Shown: positions 52,943 through 57,984 of the stretch, one piece after another
How positions within the stretch are numbered: position 1 is the stretch's first letter
Layout: every line of letters starts with the position of its first letter
DNA from: Deltaproteobacteria bacterium
Lineage (GTDB): Bacteria > Desulfobacterota > Deferrimicrobia > Deferrimicrobiales > Deferrimicrobiaceae
Direction of reading: 5' to 3'
DNA: 57,984 nucleotides
Assembly (NCBI GenBank): GCA_016218975.1
Contig: JACRCO010000088.1
Coordinates: 1-57,984, forward strand
The notes under the pieces: model-generated
Databases searched by the model: none
Told to the model about the DNA's origin: nothing
The model's input: only the letters and a program-made list of their open reading frames with translations
Made by a program: the position numbers and the translations under genes

Positions 52943-53715
52943 CTCACTTTATCCGGGAGCAGGCTCTTGCCGGCCCCGCCCGAAAATTTGGCCTTTTGTT
53001 GCGCCTCCGAGGGCAGCGTGACGGTGACAGTCGTCCCACGTCCCTCCCGGCTGCGGATCGATATTTTCCCGCCGTGGTCCCTCACGATCTGCCGCACGAT
53101 CGGAAGCCCCAACCCGCTTCCGTTTTTCCGGGTCGTGAAGAATAGACGGAAGACCTGGCTCCTGTCGCCGGCAGGGATGCCGCGGCCGTTGTCCTGCACG
53201 CGCACGAACGGCCTGCCGCCCGCATATCCCGTCGATACGACGATCTTCTTCCGTTCCTTGTCCATGGCCTCATCGGCGTTCAGCAGGAGGTTCAGCAGCG
53301 CCTGGCGCAACTGCTTCTCGTCGGCAAAGAGATGAACGGGCTCCGGATGCAACTTCGCGACGAGCTCGACGCCGCGGCGGGAGAAGTCCACCTCGATGAA
53401 ACGGATGGTTTCCGAAACGATCCGGTTCATGTCCGACACTACCAGCTCCATCGACGGCGGCCGGGCGTACCGGAGAAAATCGGCAAGAAGGTCGGAAAGC
53501 CGCTGGGTCACTTTAAGGTTTGACCGCGCCAGGGAGAGAAGCTCGCCATGCCGCGCGGGCTCAGGCATCCCTTCGAGCATTTCGACTATGAGCTGGCTGT
53601 TGATGTGGAGCGAGTTCAGCGGATTGCGGATTTCGTGGGCGAGGCCGGACGCGACCGCCCCGAGGTCTGCGAGCTGCTTCTTCGTTCCCATGGTAGGCAC
53701 GAGGAAATTGTACAA
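52939..53715 (-). CDS. Soluble NtrB-like sensor histidine kinase
   Basis: This 258-residue kinase has HisKA with the phospho-His in GLAHEIRNPLNSLH, then the HATPase domain with N-box QALLNLLLNADEAM, G1 VQDNGRGIP and G2 NGSGLGLPIVRQI. No membrane helix or PAS domain is present; only ~15 residues precede the HisKA region, so it must receive its signal from a partner or be truncated from a longer ancestor. The gene overlaps the regulator start (ATGA). Together they form a two-component system. Confidence 0.9.
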   Translation of the reverse strand: MYNFLVPTMGTKKQLADLGAVASGLAHEIRNPLNSLHINSQLIVEMLEGMPEPARHGELLSLARSNLKVTQRLSDLLADFLRYARPPSMELVVSDMNRIVSETIRFIEVDFSRRGVELVAKLHPEPVHLFADEKQLRQALLNLLLNADEAMDKERKKIVVSTGYAGGRPFVRVQDNGRGIPAGDRSQVFRLFFTTRKNGSGLGLPIVRQIVRDHGGKISIRSREGRGTTVTVTLPSEAQQKAKFSGGAGKSLLPDKVR

Positions 53716-53773
53716 CAGAAATGTAATCAGCTACGCCGTGAAGCGGGCCGCCGGAAAGTGAATAGGCTTTACG

Positions 53774-54427
53774 TTAAAAGTATTCGACGGTCAACAGCGG
53801 AGCGGTTGACGACTCCGAGTCGGAGATGGTCACCAGCCCGGCCGCGCCCGGAACCAGGTCCAGCAGGAACCGCAGCTGGAAGTTCCGCAATCCCAGACGT
53901 TGCGCTTCCCGCATCAACGAGGTGACGTCGATCCTCACGAGATTTCCCGCGTCGGTGGCAAGGAAATCCAGCGAACGGAATGCCAGCGGTGTGGGATTGG
54001 TGAAGTCCCCGGCGACCGGGCCCGTAACGGGATCGTATGTGATCAGGTCCAGAAGCGTCGGAACGGTCGTGGCGAAATCCACCCTGCCGACGAACACTTC
54101 GATGTCGGCGGATACGATGGTCGCGCCGGCGGGAACGGCGTCCCCGCTGTTCGAACCGTCCAGCGGAAAATCGAGGAATGCGCGGAATTCCACGGAATTC
54201 GATCCCGGAGCGGCATCGTTGATGCCGAAAATCACGTTCCCCGTGGACGATGCGTGAGAAACCGTGAACGTGCTTGTCACCGGGTCGAAGGAAACGTCCC
54301 CGTCGGCCCTTATGTCGCTGAAAGTCTGCGCGATAAACGTCCCCGTCGAAAAGACCAGGTTTCCCCCGCAGCTCGAGAGGACCGACGCCAGAACGATCGC
54401 CATTCCCGCGAACAGAATCTTTCTCAT
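53774..54427 (-). CDS. Uncharacterised lipoprotein
   Basis: This 217-residue protein has a lipoprotein signal (MRKILFAGMAIVLASVLSSC, lipobox LSSC). A beta-rich body follows: TFTVSHASSTGNVIFGIND, FRAFLDFPLDGSNSGDAVPAGATIVSADIEVFV (in pieces), and LLDLVPGAAGLVTISDSES at the end. The pattern of paired hydrophobic strands resembles DNRLRE/LamG-like sandwich domains of extracellular proteins, but no family is firmly recognised. The start at 54427 follows GGAGGG. It is next to the two-component genes and divergent from PBP1A. Confidence 0.65.
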   Translation of the reverse strand: MRKILFAGMAIVLASVLSSCGGNLVFSTGTFIAQTFSDIRADGDVSFDPVTSTFTVSHASSTGNVIFGINDAAPGSNSVEFRAFLDFPLDGSNSGDAVPAGATIVSADIEVFVGRVDFATTVPTLLDLITYDPVTGPVAGDFTNPTPLAFRSLDFLATDAGNLVRIDVTSLMREAQRLGLRNFQLRFLLDLVPGAAGLVTISDSESSTAPLLTVEYF

Positions 54428-54563
54428 CGGCGCCCTCCGTACGACGTAAGAAGCTTTCTTTTTCGACGTCGTTTCCCGCAAGATATTCAACCCGGCATAA
54501 CCGGCACAGGTTTCCCGGAATTTTCCGCCCTTTTGGAAACAAGCGCTTGCCTCCCGCCGCTGC

Positions 54564-54569
54564 TATAAT
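54564..54569 (+). promoter_or_regulatory. -10 box of the PBP1A gene
   Basis: A perfect TATAAT lies 70 bp upstream of the probable TTG start at 54640. No good -35 box is seen at 17 bp. It argues against starts further upstream in the same frame. Confidence 0.5.
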
Positions 54570-54639
54570 TAATCCGTTCGGCGCAAACCGGCGGCGCATT
54601 GCCGGGATACCAGGTCAGAAAGCGGAGAAGCGAGAGTCG

Positions 54640-56661
54640 TTGGCGAACCATCGCTCGTCCGGGAAATCCGAAGGATCCCCCTGGAAAAAACTGATACTGC
54701 TCGGCGTGGTCCTGTGCCTGTGCTTCATGCTCGGGGCCGGGGCGGCGCTTGGGCTACTTGCATTTTTCGGGGACTTTCCGTCGATCGAATCGGCGCAGGC
54801 CTATCGACCGAGCGTCTCCACCAAGATCTACGACAGGAACAACCGGCTCGTCGGGGAGATATATCTCGAAAAGCGAACGGTCGTCCCCTATCAGGCCATC
54901 CCCAGGCACGTAGTGAACGCATTCCTGGCGGCCGAGGACTCCAATTTCTTCAAGCACCGCGGGGTGGATTACGTCGCCATCGGGCGGGCCATCGTGAAGG
55001 ACGTGCTGTCGGGCGGCTTTGCGCAGGGTGCGAGCACCATAACGCAGCAGACGGTCAAGACGCTCTTCCTCACTCCGGAGAAAAGCATCCGGCGGAAGTT
55101 GAAGGAGATCATCCTCGCATACCGCATCGAAAAGAAGCTGACCAAGGAGGAGATCCTCTACCTTTACCTGAACCAGATATACCTTGGAGACGGCGCGTAC
55201 GGAGTCGAAGCCGCTTCCCAGGCCTACTTCGGAAAGGGAGTCGGCGCGCTGAACGTGGCCGAGGGGGCGCTCCTGGCCGGCCTGGCCCAGGCGCCGACAC
55301 GGTACTCCCCCCGGAACCGCCTCGACCAGGCGAAGGCAAGGCAGCGGTACGTGCTTCGCAGGATGGCCGCCGTCGGGTTCCTCGACGCAACAGAAGCGGA
55401 AAGAGCGTACCAGGCCAGGCTCACGCTGGCCCCTCCGTCGAATTTCCGGTCCCGGGCCGCCTATTTCCTGGAATACGTCCGGGCATACATACAGGAAAAG
55501 TACGGCAGCGACGCTCTCTACCGGAGCGAATTGCGGATCTACACGACTATCGACGGACGCCTCCAGGAATCGGCGTACGACACGCTGGTGCAGGGCATCC
55601 GGCAGACAGAGGAGAGGAACAAGTACAAGGGGCTCCAGGGGGCGCTCCTCGCCCTCGATCCGCACACCGGCGGGGTCCTTGCGATGATCGGCGGTGTGGA
55701 CTTCGCGGAATCGCAGTTCAACCGCGCGATCCAGGCGAGGAGGCAGCCGGGATCGGCGTTCAAGCCCATCATCTACGCCGCCGCGCTGAACAAGGGAAAA
55801 ACGGTCGTCTCCACGCTGGACGATTCCCCGATCGAGTTCGAGAGGAACGAAAACGAGATGTGGAAGCCCAAGAACTACGATGGAACGTTCCTGGGCCCCA
55901 TCCCGATGCTGGAAGCGCTGGCCAAGTCCCGCAACCTTGCCACCGTGCGACTGCTGAACGAGATCGGCGTGGATTCGGCGATCCAGATGGCGAGGACGCT
56001 GGGGATCGAGTCGCCGATGGAACGGAACCTGTCCATCGCCCTCGGCTCCTCCGGTGTGACCCCGCTGGAGATGTGCGCGGCCTACGCGGTCTTCGCGAAC
56101 GGCGGGGAGCGCCCGTCACCCTACTTCATCCGGGAGATCCGGGACGCATCCGGTGCGGTTCTGGAGAGCGCGGAGCCGCGCCTGACGCGCTCGATCCCGC
56201 CGGATACCGCCTACCTTACGGTTCGCCTTATGCAGGAAGTCATCCGCAGCGGAACCGGAACGGGTGCGCGCGGCCTGGGGACCGCGATCGCGGGGAAGAC
56301 GGGCACGACGAACGAGAACACGGATGCATGGTTCATAGGATTTTCGCCGGACGTCCTGGCCTGCGTGTGGCTCGGCTTCGATACTCCGAAACCGTTGGGA
56401 AGCCGCCAGACGGCTTCCGCGGTGGCGCTGCCGATCTGGACGCAGTTCATGGCGAAAGCGCTGCAGCAGGTTCCCCTGCGCGATTTCCCCGTCCCGCCGG
56501 AGATCACCTTCGCCCGCATCGACCCCGTCACGGGCAAGGCGCTGCCGCCGGGTTCAAGCGACGGAATCTCCCTGCCCTTCAAGCTTGGAACCGTCCCGGA
56601 AGCCGGCCCCGCCGGAAAGCAGCGCACCCCCCGCCGCCAGGCCCCCGACGACCTGCTTTAA
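54640..56661 (+). CDS. mrcA: Penicillin-binding protein 1A (bifunctional)
   Basis: This protein of about 673 residues is a class A PBP. It has one N-terminal membrane helix (LILLGVVLCLCFMLGAGAAL), a GT51 glycosyltransferase domain (AAEDSNFFKHRGVDYVAIGR, QGASTITQQTVKTLFL) and a transpeptidase domain with SAFK (in QPGSAFKPIIY), SRN (AKSRNLATV) and KTG (GKTGTTNENTDAWF). It polymerises and cross-links peptidoglycan on the outer face of the membrane. A TTG at 54640 with GCGGAGAAG upstream is the favoured start because a longer frame would include the TATAAT box at 54564. The C-terminal tail is short and Pro/Arg-rich. Confidence 0.93.
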   Translation: MANHRSSGKSEGSPWKKLILLGVVLCLCFMLGAGAALGLLAFFGDFPSIESAQAYRPSVSTKIYDRNNRLVGEIYLEKRTVVPYQAIPRHVVNAFLAAEDSNFFKHRGVDYVAIGRAIVKDVLSGGFAQGASTITQQTVKTLFLTPEKSIRRKLKEIILAYRIEKKLTKEEILYLYLNQIYLGDGAYGVEAASQAYFGKGVGALNVAEGALLAGLAQAPTRYSPRNRLDQAKARQRYVLRRMAAVGFLDATEAERAYQARLTLAPPSNFRSRAAYFLEYVRAYIQEKYGSDALYRSELRIYTTIDGRLQESAYDTLVQGIRQTEERNKYKGLQGALLALDPHTGGVLAMIGGVDFAESQFNRAIQARRQPGSAFKPIIYAAALNKGKTVVSTLDDSPIEFERNENEMWKPKNYDGTFLGPIPMLEALAKSRNLATVRLLNEIGVDSAIQMARTLGIESPMERNLSIALGSSGVTPLEMCAAYAVFANGGERPSPYFIREIRDASGAVLESAEPRLTRSIPPDTAYLTVRLMQEVIRSGTGTGARGLGTAIAGKTGTTNENTDAWFIGFSPDVLACVWLGFDTPKPLGSRQTASAVALPIWTQFMAKALQQVPLRDFPVPPEITFARIDPVTGKALPPGSSDGISLPFKLGTVPEAGPAGKQRTPRRQAPDDLL

Positions 56662-56698
56662 CCCGCGTTTCTCACCATGATTCATAGCGAGGCGGCTT
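56661..56698. repeat. Solo arm (type L) of the GCATTTCTCACC repeat family
   Basis: ACCCGCGTTTCTCACCATG and the following TTCATAGCGAGGCGG match the left arm of the element at 26958-27054. It lies in the short gap between the PBP1A stop and the VapC stop. Confidence 0.65.
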
Positions 56699-57123
56699 CA
56701 GGTCACATCTTCGATCCAGAGGAGATGCCGCTCCGCAGGCGTCCCCGCCAAGGCATTGTAAAACTTTCGGTCGGCGGTGATCATTCGGGATTTTCCGGTC
56801 ATCGCCAACGCAAGGTACAGGCTGTCGTAAAACGTTTGGCGGTGTTTCAGGGCAATTTCCCATGCAAGCTTCAGAAACGCCCCGTGCGGATGCACCACCA
56901 GCGGCGACCTCTTGAAGCTGTCCAGGATTTCCCCCCCGGTTGCCCCATCGAACTCGCCCGCCCGACACTTCTTCCAGAGAATGTTTCCGAACTCCGCCTG
57001 GATCAACTCTGGAGCCTGCAAGTCGATCTTCCTCCGAAGCAGGCGCAACGCGTGCTCGGAGTGGATCTCGGGCACGAACCATTTCACAGCGACACTGGCA
57101 TCGACCACATAAGCGGTCTTCAC
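56698..57123 (-). CDS. vapC: PIN-domain toxin (VapC type)
   Basis: This 141-residue PIN-domain ribonuclease has the acidic residues expected for the metal site: Asp in VVDASVAVKWF, Glu in PELIQAEFGNILWKK, Asp in TFYDSLYLALA and Asp in ITADRKFYNAL. It overlaps the antitoxin stop by 4 bp (ATGA), the usual VapBC arrangement. It probably cleaves tRNA or other RNA when free of antitoxin. The 3' end touches a REP arm. Confidence 0.88.
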   Translation of the reverse strand: MKTAYVVDASVAVKWFVPEIHSEHALRLLRRKIDLQAPELIQAEFGNILWKKCRAGEFDGATGGEILDSFKRSPLVVHPHGAFLKLAWEIALKHRQTFYDSLYLALAMTGKSRMITADRKFYNALAGTPAERHLLWIEDVT

Positions 57124-57350
57124 CGGCCGCGATCCTCACGGACGAGGCGGGAGCTGTCGCTGAATTTACCGCCGGCAAGGCGACGTTGCCAGCCTTCCGC
57201 TGCGGCAATCATTTCCTCGGGCGTCATGCGTGCGGATTCGATCAGAATAGCTTTCACCTCGCCCTGCAACGACCGGTGGTGCCGCTTCGCCTGGCGTTTC
57301 AGTCGTTCCACCAATACATCGTCCAAGTCACGTACCAGGATCTGTGCCAT
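57120..57350 (-). CDS. vapB: Antitoxin of the VapBC pair (FitA-like ribbon-helix-helix)
   Basis: This 76-residue protein starts MAQILVRDLDDVLVERLKRQA, followed by HHRSLQGEVKAILIESARM: a ribbon-helix-helix DNA-binding domain. A C-terminal tail (about 50-76) would bind the toxin. The start at 57350 has CGGAGG nine bases upstream; a longer frame upstream is not family-like. It should repress its own operon by binding the repeats at 57372-57389. Confidence 0.85.
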   Translation of the reverse strand: MAQILVRDLDDVLVERLKRQAKRHHRSLQGEVKAILIESARMTPEEMIAAAEGWQRRLAGGKFSDSSRLVREDRGR

Positions 57351-57371
57351 CGTAAGCCTCCGGGCCACTAA

Positions 57372-57389
57372 GATAGCATTATGATAGCA
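57372..57389. promoter_or_regulatory. Possible vapBC operator: two GATAGCA direct repeats
   Basis: GATAGCA occurs at 57372-57378 and 57383-57389, 11 bp apart (one helical turn), just upstream of the antitoxin start. On the minus strand they read TGCTATC and overlap AT-rich -10-like sequence. Confidence 0.45.
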
Positions 57390-57720
57390 CATGATCGGGG
57401 CGTTTTCGCGAACAACCTGTTGATCCCGCAACTGTGGCCCAGAAGTTGTTGTCGAACGAATATCGGTGCTCCCCGTTGGCGACTCCGGAATACGCTACCC
57501 GCGTCGTCAGGAACCCGTCTTAAGAGAACGCGATCGCCTGCGTCGTGTTGTCAGGGATTGGAGCGACCGCGCGTGTCAACGTCCAGACCCTGTCCGTGTT
57601 GTCGAAGTAGGTCAGATCGACGGACGCCTCCTGGTAAATTGCCCCTGCGAATCTTCCCCCGTTGTCGTTCGTCTCGTCGATCGCACGGGCTGACCCCATT
57701 GGCGTCCATCGCACACCTTC
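57379..57720 (-). pseudogene. Broken C-terminal part of a secreted-type protein
   Basis: One minus-strand frame reads GVRWTPMGSARAIDETNDNGG, then DLTYFDNTDRVWTLTRAV, meets a TAA at 57520-57522, and continues DGFLTTRVAYSGVANGEHRY and SFDNNFWATVAG to a stop at 57379-57381. The two halves have the same Asn/Asp/aromatic-rich character, so one nonsense change has split a single frame. The upstream part is replaced by the gene at 57719-57964. No family is recognised; the composition suggests an extracellular beta-rich protein. Confidence 0.4.
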
Positions 57721-57964
57721 ATTTCGTGCGAGCGATAACAGCCGCAGTCGCGACAATGTCATCGAAGCTTGATTTTTCTATCCACACTTTCGACTTGCCG
57801 GCAGCGGCAAGATAATTTCTTAACGCGTTGAAAAGTTGCTCTCTGGGGGAAGACAGAAAGTCGTCCCATTCCCATTCGCTGGATTTTCCCTCGACGAAAC
57901 GCTCCAGAACATCTGCGACGTCGCTGGCATTTGGATTTCGTCGTTTTCGAGATATAACACGCAT
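57719..57964 (-). CDS. Hypothetical protein with WEWDDF motif (81 aa)
   Basis: This short frame begins MRVISRKRRNPNASDVADVLERF and has SEWEWDDFLSSP (about 29-40), a motif found in small uncharacterised bacterial proteins. In the relatives I recall, the part after the motif differs from LRNYLAAAGKSKVWIEK seen here, so the C-terminus may be shifted or fused. No signal peptide or membrane segment is seen. It lies at the right edge next to a broken gene. Confidence 0.5.
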   Translation of the reverse strand: MRVISRKRRNPNASDVADVLERFVEGKSSEWEWDDFLSSPREQLFNALRNYLAAAGKSKVWIEKSSFDDIVATAAVIARTK

Positions 57965-57984
57965 AATGATGAAGAAAATAATTA

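Overview
The window is GC-rich DNA from a Gram-negative bacterium, most like a deltaproteobacterium of the Desulfuromonadota/Geobacter-like kind. The evidence is a 13-haem NapC/NirT-type cytochrome, a lipid A enzyme (LpxH-like), a PEP-CTERM surface protein behind a sigma-54-type promoter, NtrC-type and HD-GYP signalling proteins, an ispE-spoVG-tRNA-Gln unit and a short ArgA-like acetyltransferase. No rRNA, CRISPR array, phage module or intact transposase gene is visible, so genus and species cannot be given.

Layout. (1) 1-2615 is an accessory, decaying stretch: a truncated unknown gene, a 62-residue Lys-rich small gene, a frameshifted YhbS-type acetyltransferase, a REP-like palindrome, and two tandem ~151-bp fold-back units that end in a copy of the 3' end of the neighbouring tRNA-Leu(GAG), each followed by a 51-bp terminator. 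(2) 2757-4589 is the multihaem cytochrome. (3) 4648-18367 is one co-directional minus-strand run: CaiB/AMACR-like enzyme, a small gene with an in-frame TGA, a branched-chain-type 2-oxoacid dehydrogenase (E1a, E1b, aldehyde dehydrogenase, E2), the shared E3 (Lpd), a second 2-oxoacid dehydrogenase (E1a, E1b, E2), lipB, lipA and dinB. It encodes two lipoylated complexes together with enzymes that make and attach their lipoate. (4) 18415-26913 holds lpxH-like, a mini haem-copper-oxidase-like membrane protein, RNase E/G, a HAD phosphatase, pmbA, a GNAT, recN and NAD kinase. (5) 27093-35542 holds the PEP-CTERM protein, an HD-GYP protein, rarA, a GNA1162/CsgG/PEGA lipoprotein operon, a ferredoxin, a HAMP-GAF-HD-GYP protein and the ispE-spoVG-tRNA-Gln unit.

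(6) 35689-47283 is a minus-strand proteostasis cluster, in transcription order: receiver-like protein, DnaK, Hsp20, DnaJ, HtpX, ClpA/C-like ATPase, DUF1844 protein, Do-type protease, ClpB. (7) 47662-57964 holds the single-chain PurL, an NtrB/NtrC-like two-component pair overlapping its 3' end, a lipoprotein, PBP1A, a VapBC-type toxin-antitoxin pair and a broken gene plus a hypothetical gene at the right edge.

The most unusual material is non-coding. It comprises the tRNA-end fold-back units at 2124-2528, whose two copies show a compensatory base-pair change; a two-armed REPIN-like element at 26958-27054 with solo arms of each type at 7404-7450 and 56661-56698; and a GC-rich dispersed repeat at 30211-30256 and 47522-47567, the second copy lying inside a 134-bp element with inverted ends just upstream of purL.
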